Below the pieces are notes generated by a model. That model was not told the DNA's origin and ran no database searches. It saw only the letters and a program-made list of their open reading frames with translations. DNA of 64,000 nt, taken from Agromyces allii (GTDB lineage Bacteria; Actinomycetota; Actinomycetes; Actinomycetales; Microbacteriaceae). Shown piece by piece: positions 45,180 through 54,569 of this stretch; positions within the stretch are counted from its first letter, which is position 1, and each line of letters starts with the position of its first letter. The stretch spans positions 1-64,000 of the forward strand of contig NZ_WBIN01000006.1 in assembly GCF_009749385.1 (NCBI RefSeq), given 5' to 3'. The position numbers and the translations under genes are program-made.

Positions 45180-47030
45180 ATGTGTGGAATTGTCGGTTAC
45201 GTCGGGCAGCGCAGCAGCGTCGACGTGCTCATGGGAGGCCTGAAGCGCCTCGAATATCGCGGTTACGACTCGGCGGGAGTGGCGATCGTCGACGACGACG
45301 GCGCGATCGAGACCGCCAAGCGCGCGGGCAAGCTCCAGGTGCTCGCCGACGAACTCCAGGCGCACCCGCTGCACGTCGGGCGCACGGGCATCGGCCACAC
45401 GCGCTGGGCGACGCACGGCGGTCCGACCGATCGCAACGCGCACCCGCACCTCGGCGACGAGGGTCGCCTGGCCCTCATCCACAACGGCATCATCGAGAAC
45501 TTCGCCGAGCTCAAGCAGGAGCTCCTCGACGAGGGCTTCACGTTCGAGTCGGAGACCGACACCGAGGTCGCCGCGGTGCTCCTCGGGCGCGAGGTGCGCC
45601 GCACGGGCGACCTCCGCGAGGCCTTCCTGCGCGTCGTCAACCGGCTCGAGGGGGCGTTCACGCTCCTCGCCGTGCACCGCGACGCCCCCGGCCTCGTGGT
45701 CGGCGCACGCCGCAACTCGCCGCTCGTGATCGGGCTGGGCGAGGGAGAGAACTTCTTCGGTTCGGATGTCGCGGCCTTCGTCGAGTACACGAAGCGCGCC
45801 GTGGCGATCGGCCAGGACCAGATCGTGGCGATCACCGCCGACGAGGTCACGGTCACCGACTTCGACGGCGCGCCCGTCGAGGTCGAGCCGTTCGAGGTGG
45901 CGTGGGACGCCTCCGCCGCCGAGAAGGGCGGGTGGTCCTCGTTCATGCGCAAGGAGGTCGCCGAGCAGCCCGACGCGGTCGCGAACACGATCCGCGGTCG
46001 CATCGTCGACGGCGAGGTGCGCATCCCCGAGCTCGAGTCCTTCGGCGACGACGAACTGCGCGGCGTCCGTCGCATCACGGTCGTGGCGTGCGGCACGGCG
46101 TCGTACGCCGGCCAGGTGGCGAAGTACGCGATCGAGCAGTGGGCGCGCGTGCCCGTCGAGATCGAGCTCAGCCACGAGTTCCGCTACCGCGAACCGGTGA
46201 TCGACGACGGCACGCTGGTGCTCTCGATCAGCCAGTCGGGCGAGACCATGGACACCCTGATGGCCGTGAAGTACGCGCGCGAGCAGGGTGCGCGCACGAT
46301 CTCGATCTGCAACACGCAGGGGGCGACGATCCCGCGGGAGTCCGACGCGGTCGTCTACACGCACGCGGGGCCCGAGGTCGCGGTTGCGTCGACGAAGGCG
46401 TTCGTGGCGCAGATCACGGCGCTCTACCTCTTCGGCCTGCACCTGGCACGGGTGCGCGGCACGCTCGCACCCGAGGTGCTCGCCGAGGCGCTCGCCGAGC
46501 TCCAGGCGATCCCCGCGAAGCTGCAGACGGCCCTGGGGCAGTCCGAGCGCGTCGCCGAGCTCGCGCACTGGATGGCCGACACGCGTTCGGTGCTCTTCCT
46601 CGGTCGCCACGTGGGCTACCCGATCGCGATGGAGGGTGCGCTGAAGCTCAAGGAGCTCGCGTACATCCACGCCGAGGGGTTCGCCGCCGGCGAGCTGAAG
46701 CACGGCCCGATCGCGCTCATCGAGCCCGGCCAGCCGGTGTTCGTCGTGGTGCCGAGCCCGCGCGGCTCGGCGAACCTGCACTCGAAGGTGGTCTCGAACA
46801 TCCAGGAGATCCGCGCTCGCGGTGCGCGCGTCATCGCGATCGCCGAGGACGGCGATGCCGCGGTGCTGCCGTACGCCGACGAGGTGATCCGCATTCCGCT
46901 CGCCGCGCCGCTCTTCGAGCCGCTCCTCGCGGTGGTGCCGCTGCAGGTGTTCGCGATGGAGCTGTCGCAGGCGAAGGGCCTCGACGTCGATCAGCCGCGC
47001 AACCTCGCCAAGTCGGTGACGGTGGAGTGA
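45180..47030 (+). CDS. glmS: Glutamine-fructose-6-phosphate aminotransferase
   Basis: 616 residues. It makes glucosamine-6-phosphate from fructose-6-phosphate and glutamine. The nucleophile is Cys2 (M-C-G-I-V-G-Y-V-G), exposed after Met removal. The glutaminase domain (1-240) shows H-T-R-W-A-T-H-G near 78. Two SIS sugar-isomerase domains follow (S-I-S-Q-S-G-E-T near 350), ending L-A-K-S-V-T-V-E. The ATG is 7 bases after TAGAAT and has no ribosome binding site, so it is probably leaderless. No glmS ribozyme is possible in so short a leader. acpS begins 19 bases later. Confidence 0.97.
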   Translation: MCGIVGYVGQRSSVDVLMGGLKRLEYRGYDSAGVAIVDDDGAIETAKRAGKLQVLADELQAHPLHVGRTGIGHTRWATHGGPTDRNAHPHLGDEGRLALIHNGIIENFAELKQELLDEGFTFESETDTEVAAVLLGREVRRTGDLREAFLRVVNRLEGAFTLLAVHRDAPGLVVGARRNSPLVIGLGEGENFFGSDVAAFVEYTKRAVAIGQDQIVAITADEVTVTDFDGAPVEVEPFEVAWDASAAEKGGWSSFMRKEVAEQPDAVANTIRGRIVDGEVRIPELESFGDDELRGVRRITVVACGTASYAGQVAKYAIEQWARVPVEIELSHEFRYREPVIDDGTLVLSISQSGETMDTLMAVKYAREQGARTISICNTQGATIPRESDAVVYTHAGPEVAVASTKAFVAQITALYLFGLHLARVRGTLAPEVLAEALAELQAIPAKLQTALGQSERVAELAHWMADTRSVLFLGRHVGYPIAMEGALKLKELAYIHAEGFAAGELKHGPIALIEPGQPVFVVVPSPRGSANLHSKVVSNIQEIRARGARVIAIAEDGDAAVLPYADEVIRIPLAAPLFEPLLAVVPLQVFAMELSQAKGLDVDQPRNLAKSVTVE

Positions 47031-47049
47031 CTCGGTCGGGGGCGTTCGC

Positions 47050-47415
47050 GTGATCGCGGGCATCGGCATCGACGTGGTCGACATCGCTCGGTTCGAGCGG
47101 TCGATCGCGCGGACGCCGGCGCTCGTCGAGCGCCTGTTCGCTGAGAGCGAACGCGGACGCCCCGCCCGTTCCCTGGCTGCGCGGTTCGCGGCCAAGGAGT
47201 CGCTCATCAAGGCGCTCGGCGGCCACGCCGTCGTGCGCTGGCACGAGATGACGATCGTGCAGGATGCCGACGGCAACCCCGACTTCGAGCTCAGCGGCGG
47301 CCTCGCCGACCACGTGCGCGCGCTCGGCATCGACCGCGTGCACCTCTCGATGAGCCACGACGCCGGCATCGCGAGCGCGTTCGTGATCCTCGAGTCGAGC
47401 GGGGGAGCGCGATGA
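47050..47415 (+). CDS. acpS: Holo-[acyl-carrier-protein] synthase
   Basis: 121 residues. It transfers phosphopantetheine from CoA to acyl carrier protein. G-I-G-I-D-V-V-D-I-A-R-F near residue 5 and R-F-A-A-K-E-S-L-I-K-A-L-G near 44 carry the magnesium ligands Asp and Glu. The GTG start follows a GGGG stretch. The stop overlaps alr by four bases. Confidence 0.95.
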   Translation: MIAGIGIDVVDIARFERSIARTPALVERLFAESERGRPARSLAARFAAKESLIKALGGHAVVRWHEMTIVQDADGNPDFELSGGLADHVRALGIDRVHLSMSHDAGIASAFVILESSGGAR

Positions 47416-48611
47416 GCGCGGCGGCCGCACGGATCCCTCAAGCTGTGCCGACCCCTCCCTTCCGCGAGGCCGTCGTCGACCTCGACGCCGTGCGCGCGAA
47501 CGTCGCCGCGCTCGCCGCGCAGGTCGCACCGGCCGCGGTCATGGCCGTCGTGAAGGCGAACGCCTACGGGCACGGCGCCGTGCCGGTCGCGCATGCCGCC
47601 CTCGACGGCGGCGCGACCTGGCTCGGCGTCGCCGACCTCGACGAGGCGTTCGAACTCCGCGACGCGGGCGTCACGGCCCCGGTGCTCGCCTGGCTGCACG
47701 GCCCCGACGCGCCGTTCGCCGACGCGATCGTGCGCGGCATCGACCTCGGCATCTCGTCGATCGACCAGCTCAGGCGGGTCTCGGATGCCGCGGCGCACGT
47801 CGCGGCCTCGGCCGCCGGCTCCGGCGGGGCGTCCGCGACCTCCGGCCCGGCCTTCGTGCACCTGAAGATCGACACCGGACTCAGCCGCAACGGCGTGCCG
47901 CCCGAGGAGTGGATCGAAGCCGTCGCGTTCGCCGCGATGCTCGAGGAGCAGGGCCGCATCCGCGTGCGGGGCGTGTTCAGCCACCTCGCCAACACCGACG
48001 ACGAGGCCGACCGCGCGCAGCTCGCGGCGTTCGACGAGGCGCTCGCCGAGGCATCCGCCGCCGGGCTCGAACCCGAGGTGCGCCACCTCGCGTCGACCGC
48101 CGCCGCCGTGCGCCTGCCCGCGTCGCGCTTCGATCTCGTGCGGCTCGGCATCGGCACGTACGGCATCCCGCCCTACGGCGACGGCACGACCGCGGCCGAC
48201 CTCGGGCTCCGCCCCGTGATGACGCTGCGCGCGTGCGTCGCCGCGGTCCGACGCGTCGAGGCGGGCGTCGGTGTCTCGTACAGCCACACCTGGCGCGCCG
48301 AACGCGCGACCACACTCGCGCTGGTGCCGCTCGGCTACGCCGACGGCATCCCGCGCCATGCCTCGAGCCGCGCCGAGGTGCTGCTCGCCGGTCGCCGTCG
48401 ACCGGTCGTCGGGCGCATCGCCATGGACCAGTTCGTCGTCGACGTCGGCGACGACGAGGTCGCGGTCGGCGACGAGGTCGTGCTCTTCGGAGACCCCGCG
48501 ACGGGCGCCCCGTCGGCCGATGACTGGGCCGACGCCGCCGACACGATCGGCTACGAGATCGTCACGCGCATCGGCCACCGCGTGCCACGCACCTACGGGG
48601 GCGGCGCGTGA
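47412..48611 (+). CDS. alr: Alanine racemase
   Basis: 399 residues. This PLP enzyme makes D-alanine for peptidoglycan. PLP-binding Lys48 lies in A-V-V-K-A-N-A-Y-G-H-G. The second catalytic residue is the Tyr of G-V-S-Y-S-H-T-W near 287. I-D-T-G-L-S-R-N-G near 154 and G-R-I-A-M-D-Q near 336 are family marks. A Ser/Gly/Ala insert lies near 133-146. It overlaps acpS and tsaE by four bases each, so acpS-alr-tsaE is translationally coupled. Confidence 0.97.
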   Translation: MSAAAARIPQAVPTPPFREAVVDLDAVRANVAALAAQVAPAAVMAVVKANAYGHGAVPVAHAALDGGATWLGVADLDEAFELRDAGVTAPVLAWLHGPDAPFADAIVRGIDLGISSIDQLRRVSDAAAHVAASAAGSGGASATSGPAFVHLKIDTGLSRNGVPPEEWIEAVAFAAMLEEQGRIRVRGVFSHLANTDDEADRAQLAAFDEALAEASAAGLEPEVRHLASTAAAVRLPASRFDLVRLGIGTYGIPPYGDGTTAADLGLRPVMTLRACVAAVRRVEAGVGVSYSHTWRAERATTLALVPLGYADGIPRHASSRAEVLLAGRRRPVVGRIAMDQFVVDVGDDEVAVGDEVVLFGDPATGAPSADDWADAADTIGYEIVTRIGHRVPRTYGGGA

Positions 48612-49147
48612 TCCGCACGGAGGTCGCCGATGCCGCGGCCATGGAGGAGTTCGGCCGCGACCTCGGCGCCCGGCTCGTCGCCGGCGACCTGCTCATCCTC
48701 ACCGGACCGCTCGGCGCGGGCAAGACGACCCTCACGCGCGGGCTCGGGGCGGGCCTCGGCGTGCGCGGACCCGTGCAGTCGCCGACCTTCGTGCTCGCCC
48801 GAACGCACCCGAGCCTCGTCGGCGGCGCCCCGCTCGTGCACGTCGACGCGTACCGCCTCGGCAGCGCCGAACTCGTCGAGGACCTCGACCTCGACTTCGC
48901 CCGCTCGGTCGTCGTGGTCGAGTGGGGCGCTGGGCTCCTCGACGACGTGAGCGAGTCGTGGCTCGAGGTCGAGATCGAGCGTCCGCAGGGTGCTGCGGCG
49001 AGCGGCTCCACGGCGACGGATGTCGCGACGGGGTCGGGCGCAGACCCCGCCGACGCCGAACTGCTCGGCGCCGACGAGCCGCGCGTGGTCACCCTGCGCG
49101 GGTTCGGCCCGCGCTGGGCGGGCACCGCGTACGCCGACGCTCGGTAG
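48608..49147 (+). CDS. tsaE: tRNA t6A synthesis ATPase TsaE
   Basis: 179 residues. TsaE powers the TsaBDE complex that makes N6-threonylcarbamoyl-adenosine at tRNA position 37. The P-loop is L-T-G-P-L-G-A-G-K-T-T-L-T-R (about 35-48), Q-S-P-T-F-V near 58, and H-V-D-A-Y-R near 79. A ~45-residue Ala/Ser tail insertion near the C-terminus is unusual. GTG at 48608 overlaps alr by four bases. tsaB follows after 9 bases. Confidence 0.94.
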   Translation: MIRTEVADAAAMEEFGRDLGARLVAGDLLILTGPLGAGKTTLTRGLGAGLGVRGPVQSPTFVLARTHPSLVGGAPLVHVDAYRLGSAELVEDLDLDFARSVVVVEWGAGLLDDVSESWLEVEIERPQGAAASGSTATDVATGSGADPADAELLGADEPRVVTLRGFGPRWAGTAYADAR

Positions 49148-49156
49148 GGTTGAGGC

Positions 49157-49777
49157 ATGCTGCTCGCGATCGACACCTCGACGGGCACGAGCGTCGCCGT
49201 GGTCGACCACGACGCCGGCGTGATCGCCGAGGTCGGCACGTCCGACACCATGCGTCACGCCGAGGTCGTCGGAGAACTCATCCGCGAGGCGCTCGAGTCC
49301 GCGCACGTCCCGCCCGCCCGTCTGTCGGGCGTGGCCGCGGGCATGGGGCCTGGGCCGTTCACCGGTCTGCGGGTCGGCATCGCCGCGGCCCACGCCTTCG
49401 CGCTCGGCATCCGCAAGCCCTTCGTGCCCGTCGTGAGCCACGACGCGGTGGCGTTCACGTGGTACCGCGACGGCGGATCGGGCCCGATGCAGGTCGTGAC
49501 CGATGCGCGGCGCCGGGAGTTCGCGGTCTCCGACTACGACGGCATCGACGCCGACGGGCTGCCGATCCGCGTGCACGGCCCGGTGCTCGTGCCGCGCGAC
49601 GAGGTGCCCGAGCGCACGGGCACGCGTCTCGATGCGACCCTCGTCTCGGCCGGCGGCATCGGCATGATCGCCGAGTACGCCTTCGCGGGCGGCCGGCTTC
49701 CGCTCACGGGCGACGCGCCCCTCTACCTGCGCGCGCCCGACGTCACCCCCTCCGCCGGCAAGAAGGTGCTGCGATGA
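49157..49777 (+). CDS. tsaB: tRNA t6A synthesis protein TsaB
   Basis: 206 residues. TsaB is an ASKHA-fold partner that stabilises TsaD in t6A synthesis. L-A-I-D-T-S-T near the start and [13 protein letters not shown] near 62-74 are typical. The ATG lies 6 bases after TAGGGT (49145-49150), giving a possible internal leaderless promoter. The stop overlaps rimI by four bases. Confidence 0.95.
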   Translation: MLLAIDTSTGTSVAVVDHDAGVIAEVGTSDTMRHAEVVGELIREALESAHVPPARLSGVAAGMGPGPFTGLRVGIAAAHAFALGIRKPFVPVVSHDAVAFTWYRDGGSGPMQVVTDARRREFAVSDYDGIDADGLPIRVHGPVLVPRDEVPERTGTRLDATLVSAGGIGMIAEYAFAGGRLPLTGDAPLYLRAPDVTPSAGKKVLR

Positions 49778-50349
49778 GCGTGCTCATGCGGCGGGCGAAG
49801 CCCGCCGACCTCGAGGCGATCATGGGCCTCGAGCGCGACACGTTCGTGACCGACGCCTGGTCCGAAGACCTCATGCGCTCGGAGCTCGCGAGCGAGCACG
49901 GCTACTACCTCGTGGCGGTCGACGACGAGGCCGAGCCCGAGCGGCGGCTCCTGGGCTACGCGGGCCTCTACGCGCCCGCCGGCGCGGGCGACGCCGACGT
50001 GCAGACGATCGCGGTCGCCCCGTTCACGCGCGGCATCGGCCTCGGGCGCGGGCTCATGCACGCGCTCATCACCTACGCGCGTCGCAAGCACGTCTCCCGC
50101 ATCTTCCTCGAGGTGCGCGCCGACAACCCCATCGCCAAGGCGCTCTACGACTCGCTCGGCTTCGTCGAGATCGGCATCCGTCGCGGCTACTACCAGCCCG
50201 ACAACGTCGACGCCGTCAGCATGCGCCTCGACGTGCCCGAGGCCGTCGCGCAGCCGGCCGGCGGGGCCGGCACGGCCGGCACGACCGCGCCGCGTGCCGG
50301 AGCGCCATCCTCGCGGCCCGGCGCCTCGACCCCCGGAGCGACGAGATGA
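49774..50349 (+). CDS. rimI: Ribosomal protein S18 alanine N-acetyltransferase
   Basis: 191 residues, against ~150-160 usual. GNAT fold: [19 protein letters not shown] near 70-88 binds acetyl-CoA, and [13 protein letters not shown] near 115 is typical. It acetylates the N-terminus of S18 and possibly other proteins. The last ~40 residues are Ala/Gly/Pro-rich. It overlaps tsaB and tsaD by four bases each, as in many tsaB-rimI-tsaD clusters. Confidence 0.93.
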   Translation: MSVLMRRAKPADLEAIMGLERDTFVTDAWSEDLMRSELASEHGYYLVAVDDEAEPERRLLGYAGLYAPAGAGDADVQTIAVAPFTRGIGLGRGLMHALITYARRKHVSRIFLEVRADNPIAKALYDSLGFVEIGIRRGYYQPDNVDAVSMRLDVPEAVAQPAGGAGTAGTTAPRAGAPSSRPGASTPGATR

Positions 50350-51401
50350 ACCGCGAAGCCCCGCTCGTGCTCGGCATCGAGACCTCGTGCGACGAGACCG
50401 GCGTCGGCATCGTCCGCGGCACCGAGCTGCTGGCGAACGTCATCGCCTCGTCGATGGACGAGCACGCGCGCTACGGCGGCGTCGTGCCCGAGGTCGCGGC
50501 CCGCGCCCACCTCGAAGCGCTCGGGCCGTCGATCGACGCCGCGCTCGCGGCATCCGGAGTCTCGCTCGACGACCTCGACGCGGTCGCCGTCACGAGCGGG
50601 CCGGGTCTCGCCGGTGCGCTCATGGTCGGCGTCGGCGCGGCCAAGGCGCTCGCGCTCTCGATCGAGAAGCCGATCTACGCCGTGAACCACCTCGTCGGGC
50701 ACGTCGGCGCCGACCTGCTCGACGCCGACGCGCCGCTCGAGACGCCGACGATCGCGCTGCTCGTCTCGGGCGGGCACACGTCGCTGCTCGTCGTGCGCGA
50801 CCTCGTCTCCGACGTCGAACTGCTCGGCGAGACCATCGACGACGCGGCGGGCGAGGCCTTCGACAAGGTCGCGCGCGTGCTCGGTCTGCCCTACCCGGGC
50901 GGACCCGAGATCGATCGCGCGGCGATCGGCGGCGACCCGAGGGCCATCCGCTTCCCGCGGGGCCTCACGCAGCCCAAAGACCAGGCGGCCCACCGCTACG
51001 ACTTCAGCTTCTCGGGCCTGAAGACCGCGGTCGCCCGCTGGGTCGAGCAGCGCGAGGCGGCCGGCGAGCCCGTTCCGATCGCGGATGTCGCGGCGAGCTT
51101 CCGCGAGGCCGTCGCCGACGTGCTCGTGACGAAGGCCATCGCCGCGTGCACCGATCTCGGCGTGCCGCGCCTGCTGCTCGGCGGAGGCGTCGTCGCGAAC
51201 GCGAGACTGCGCGAGCTCGCACAGGAGCGGGCGGATGCCGCGGGCGTGGCGCTGCGCGTTCCGCCGCTGTCGCTCTGCACCGACAACGGCGCGATGATCG
51301 CCGCGCTCGGCGCCCAGCTCATCATGGCCGGACACGCGCCGTCCGGGCTGTCGTTCGGCGCGGATTCGACCCTTCCCGCGACCGAGGTGCAGGTGGCCTG
51401 A
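50346..51401 (+). CDS. tsaD: tRNA t6A synthesis transferase TsaD
   Basis: 351 residues. TsaD transfers threonylcarbamoyl to A37 of ANN-decoding tRNAs. [10 protein letters not shown] near the start, R-A-H-L-E near 55, and the metal site V-N-H-L-V-G-H near 114-120 are conserved, followed by L-V-S-G-G-H-T near 139. The C-terminal L-C-T-D-N-G-A-M-I is typical. It is the last gene of the acpS-to-tsaD run, overlapping rimI by four bases. Confidence 0.97.
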   Translation: MNREAPLVLGIETSCDETGVGIVRGTELLANVIASSMDEHARYGGVVPEVAARAHLEALGPSIDAALAASGVSLDDLDAVAVTSGPGLAGALMVGVGAAKALALSIEKPIYAVNHLVGHVGADLLDADAPLETPTIALLVSGGHTSLLVVRDLVSDVELLGETIDDAAGEAFDKVARVLGLPYPGGPEIDRAAIGGDPRAIRFPRGLTQPKDQAAHRYDFSFSGLKTAVARWVEQREAAGEPVPIADVAASFREAVADVLVTKAIAACTDLGVPRLLLGGGVVANARLRELAQERADAAGVALRVPPLSLCTDNGAMIAALGAQLIMAGHAPSGLSFGADSTLPATEVQVA

Positions 51402-51535
51402 CCCGCCCTGCGCGGGAGGTGTGCTCGGTACTGCTGCCGCGCTAAAGTGGCGAACGGGGGTGGAAATCGCTCCTGCACGCATTCGATCCGACACGGTCGT
51501 CCCATCGTGTTCGGTACAGCATCGAGGAGACCACC

Positions 51536-52003
51536 GTGACCGACCCCAACGTTCCCAACCCGTCCGGCGACACGCCCGACATCCCCGCCGCGCCGGCCGC
51601 ACCCGTGCCGCCCGCACCGCCGGCACCGCCCGCCTACTCGGCACCTCCGGCTGCGCCCGCCGCGCCGGCTGCACCGACCTACGGCGCGACCGCTCCGGCC
51701 TACGACGCCTCGGCTCCCGCGTACGGCGCGCCGACCCCCGCGAAGACCAACGTGCTCGCCATCGTGTCGCTCGTGGCATCCCTCGTGGGCTTCTTCACGG
51801 GCATCGGTTTCCTGGTCGGCATCGTGTGCGGCCACATCTCGCTCAGCCAGATCAAGAAGACCGCCGAGCAGGGCCGCGGCATGGCCATCGCCGGCCTGGT
51901 CATCGGGTACATCGGCCTCGTGATCTCGATCATCCTGACGATCGTGTTCATCGTCATCTTCGCGATCGCGGCGTCGTACGGCGGCAGCACGTACACGTAC
52001 TGA
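51536..52003 (+). CDS. Pro/Ala-rich DUF4190-like membrane protein (first of three)
   Basis: 155 residues. Residues 1-65 are a Pro/Ala-rich disordered region with Y-G-A-P-like units. Residues 70-155 hold two membrane helices split by a short basic loop (S-L-S-Q-I-K-K-T-A-E-Q-G-R-G), typical of DUF4190. It ends Y-G-G-S-T-Y-T-Y. The function of this family is unknown. GTG at 51536 has ATCGAGGAGA upstream. TAAAGT near 51442 may be its -10. It is the first of three related genes. Confidence 0.85.
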   Translation: MTDPNVPNPSGDTPDIPAAPAAPVPPAPPAPPAYSAPPAAPAAPAAPTYGATAPAYDASAPAYGAPTPAKTNVLAIVSLVASLVGFFTGIGFLVGIVCGHISLSQIKKTAEQGRGMAIAGLVIGYIGLVISIILTIVFIVIFAIAASYGGSTYTY

Positions 52004-52031
52004 TCCACCTCACATCACGGAAGGTCGAACC

Positions 52032-52688
52032 ATGAGCGATCCGAAGACTCCCGCCGACGGCACCGATCCGGCTGCGTCGATCCCCGAGGCCGCGTCGGCC
52101 GCCGCGCCCGAGGTGTCGACGCCCGACATCCCCGCGGCGCCCGACGTTCCGTCCGTGCCCGAGGTTCCGGGCGCGCCGACGCCTCCCGCGGCGCCGGAGC
52201 CCCCGGCAGCGCCGGAGCCCCCGGCCGCTCCCGAGCCGCCCGCGTACTCGGCGCCGGTTCCTCCGGCCGCCGAGGCGCCGCAGCCCTACGGAACGCAGCC
52301 GCCCGCAGCGCCGGCCTACGGCGCCCCGGTGCCGCCGCCCGCACCGCCCGCGTACGGAGCGCCGGTCGCTGCGGCCGGTTCGCCGTATGCACCTGCGGCG
52401 CCCGCCAAGGCCACGCCCGTGTACAGCCTGATCTCGCTCATCGCGGGCATCGTCGGCCTCGTGGGATTCTTCGTGGTGTTCATCCCGTTCGTGGGCGGCA
52501 TCATGCAGATCTTCATCCCCGCCGCCGCGGTCGTGCTCGGCTTCATCGGCCGCAAGCGCGAGCCCGCGGCCAAGGGCATGTGGCTCACCGGCATCATCCT
52601 CGGGTTCGTGGGCGTCGCGATCGGCCTGATCTCGCTGCTGTTCTGGGCGCTGATCTTCGCGTCGGCGTCGAACTCGTACTACTACTGA
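52032..52688 (+). CDS. Pro/Ala-rich DUF4190-like membrane protein (second of three)
   Basis: 218 residues. Residues 1-130 are Pro/Ala/Glu-rich with E-P-P-A-A-P repeats (about 52-72) and Y-G-A-P-V units. Two or three membrane helices follow (about 137-210), with the linking G-F-I-G-R-K-R-E-P-A-A-K-G loop of the DUF4190 type. It ends S-N-S-Y-Y-Y. It begins 28 bases after the first gene, with GAAGG upstream. The repeat tract could vary in length between strains. Confidence 0.85.
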   Translation: MSDPKTPADGTDPAASIPEAASAAAPEVSTPDIPAAPDVPSVPEVPGAPTPPAAPEPPAAPEPPAAPEPPAYSAPVPPAAEAPQPYGTQPPAAPAYGAPVPPPAPPAYGAPVAAAGSPYAPAAPAKATPVYSLISLIAGIVGLVGFFVVFIPFVGGIMQIFIPAAAVVLGFIGRKREPAAKGMWLTGIILGFVGVAIGLISLLFWALIFASASNSYYY

Positions 52689-52692
52689 TCGC

Positions 52693-53223
52693 ATGACGAT
52701 TCCCCCCGCGGACCCGCCGCGACCTCGTCCGGTTCCGGATGCCTCGACCGAGGCGTCCGGGGCCGGCGAGGCGACGCGGCCGATCGACGAGTCGGCGCTC
52801 CGCGCGGCGGCTCCGTCGGCCGAGGGGGCGCCCGTTCCGATGGCCGTCGCGCCGCGCAAGTGGGACATGCCGCTCGACACGGGCGAGCTGCGCACGGTGC
52901 CGACCGGGCAGCTGCTCATCGTGCACCGGCCAGAGGCGTATGCCGAGGCATCCGACGAGGTCGAAGAGGAGGAGACGCAGCGACGGGTCTACAGCTGGGT
53001 CGGCGCCGTCTTCGGCGTCATCGGCGCCGCGGCGTCGCTCTTCGTCGGCTGGATGCTGCCGCTCTCGATCGTGGCGATCATCTTCGGCGTGCTCGGCCTC
53101 CGCCGTGAGGAGACCGGCCGCACGCTCGCCTTCGTCGCGATCGGCACGGGCGTCGGCGGGCTCGTGTTCTCGGCCGTGTGGATCGGGTACTACGCGATCG
53201 TGTTCGGCACGCTTCAGGTCTGA
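52693..53223 (+). CDS. DUF4190-like membrane protein (third of three)
   Basis: 176 residues. The first ~95 residues are Pro/Ala/Glu-rich without the Y-G-A-P units but with a K-W-D-M-P-L and an acidic E-E-E-E-T stretch. Two or three membrane helices follow (about 98-173), with G-L-R-R-E-E-T-G-R in the loop. It begins 4 bases after the second gene. Its 3' end overlaps the convergent methyltransferase by 10 bases. Confidence 0.82.
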   Translation: MTIPPADPPRPRPVPDASTEASGAGEATRPIDESALRAAAPSAEGAPVPMAVAPRKWDMPLDTGELRTVPTGQLLIVHRPEAYAEASDEVEEEETQRRVYSWVGAVFGVIGAAASLFVGWMLPLSIVAIIFGVLGLRREETGRTLAFVAIGTGVGGLVFSAVWIGYYAIVFGTLQV

Positions 53224-54422
53224 GCAGGATCGCGGGGCAAGCGCTCGACGAGCAGCGCGACGTGACGGCCCTCTTCACGGGTCATGACGAGCGTCGCGGA
53301 TGCCGCGCCCTGCAGCTTGAGCTTCGTGCGCAGCACCGCGGGGTCGATGTCGATGCCGCGCTTCTTGATCTCGAGCGTGCCGATGTCGCGGGCGCGCAGC
53401 GCCTGCCGCAGTTGACGTTCGTCGACCGGCAGGCGTTCGATGACTCGGAAGCCCTGCGCGAACGGCGACTGGAACGCCGTGTCGCCCGTGAGGTAGGCGA
53501 TGCCGTCGGAGAGCATCCACGCGCCGTGCGCCCGGGCCAGGTCGCCGATGAGCCGAGCGCGGATCACCGAGCCGTCGGGCTCGTAGAGGTAGTCGCCGAG
53601 GGGCCCGACGGGGGCGTCCTCGCTGTCGGCCGCCGCCGTGAGCTCGTCGGCGCCCTGATCGCCGACCACGAGGGCCGCGCGACGGATGCCGGGGCGGGCG
53701 ACGGCGCCGAACCAGACGCCGAGCTCGACGACGTCGCCGCCGACCGAGATCCACTGGGCCTCGGCGTCGGCCGGGATGACGCCGCGATCGGTGCCCGGGC
53801 CGAGCTTCACGCCGACGGCCATGCGGTCGGCCAGGCCGAACGCGAAGTCGAGGCTCGGCGTGTAGTCCGCGGCATCCGCGAGCCGTCTCGTGCGCCCGCC
53901 GCTCGTGACGCGGCGCGCGGGGTCGAGCCAGGCGCCGCCGATGCCGCCGAGGTGCACCTCTTCGGCGGTCGTGTGCAGCACGCGTGCGTGCTCGAACGGG
54001 GTGAGGTTGAAGGCGGCGATCGCCGCGGTCACCTCGTCGGCCTCGGCCGCGGTGACCTCGAGGTCGACGGCCGCGAGGGCGAGCGAGTCGCCGCCGATGC
54101 CGCAGCCGAGGTCGGCGACGTGGCGGATGCCCGCTCGTGCGAAGCGGCCCGCGTGCAGCGCCGCGACGCGCAGGCGCGTGGCCTGCTCGAGTCCGGCCTC
54201 GGTGAAGAGCATGCTCGGAGCGAACTCGCCGAACTTCGCGCGCGCCTTGGCGCGCAGCTTCGACTGCGTGAGCACGGCGGCCACGAGCGAGGGGGAGTGG
54301 CCCTGTCGGCGGAGGTCGGAGACCGCGGCGACGATGTCGGTCTTCGCGTGCCATTCGGGCAGCGAGTCGAGCAGTCGCAGGCCTTCGGGAGAGAGCAGTT
54401 CGACGAGCTCGGAGCGGTCCAC
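53214..54422 (-). CDS. Class I SAM methyltransferase with THUMP-like domain
   Basis: 402 residues. Helical N-terminal region (1-90), then a Rossmann methyltransferase core: motif I V-A-D-L-G-C-G-I-G-G-D-S near 102-113, and W-L-D-P-A-R-R near 164 where a catalytic loop would lie. The C-terminal ~75 residues contain L-E-I-K-K-R-G-I-D-I-D-P, as in THUMP-like domains joined to such methyltransferases. A nucleic-acid substrate is likely but not shown. The GTG at 54422 lies 6 bases after TAGCGT (complement of 54429-54434), so it is probably leaderless. It is divergent from groES. Confidence 0.85.
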   Translation of the reverse strand: MDRSELVELLSPEGLRLLDSLPEWHAKTDIVAAVSDLRRQGHSPSLVAAVLTQSKLRAKARAKFGEFAPSMLFTEAGLEQATRLRVAALHAGRFARAGIRHVADLGCGIGGDSLALAAVDLEVTAAEADEVTAAIAAFNLTPFEHARVLHTTAEEVHLGGIGGAWLDPARRVTSGGRTRRLADAADYTPSLDFAFGLADRMAVGVKLGPGTDRGVIPADAEAQWISVGGDVVELGVWFGAVARPGIRRAALVVGDQGADELTAAADSEDAPVGPLGDYLYEPDGSVIRARLIGDLARAHGAWMLSDGIAYLTGDTAFQSPFAQGFRVIERLPVDERQLRQALRARDIGTLEIKKRGIDIDPAVLRTKLKLQGAASATLVMTREEGRHVALLVERLPRDPAQT

Positions 54423-54452
54423 CCGGCCACGCTAGCACCCTGCCCGACGCAG

Positions 54453-54524
54453 TTGGCACTCACGTTGCACGAGTGCCAAATCGCGCCTAGACTCGTTTTA
54501 GCACTCTCGCTCTGAGGCTGCTAA
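54453..54524 (+). promoter_or_regulatory. groES promoter with two CIRCE operators
   Basis: CIRCE 1: TTGGCACTC (54453-54461), 9 bases, GAGTGCCAA (54471-54479), perfectly palindromic. CIRCE 2: TTAGCACTC (54498-54506), 9 bases, GGCTGCTAA (54516-54524), 7 of 9 matched. Promoter: TTGCAC (54465-54470), 17 bases, TAGACT (54488-54493). HrcA bound at both sites would cover -35 and the start, so expression should rise on heat shock. Confidence 0.9.
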
Positions 54525-54569
54525 CCAGTCTTCATCGAGACAGTTTCTCATCAACAGAAGGGGTGAACC

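Noticed and set aside
44844-48578. 1244-codon minus-strand open frame
   Set aside because: It lies antisense to glmS, acpS and alr, which are certain genes, and its translation is Arg/Asp/Val-rich without motifs.
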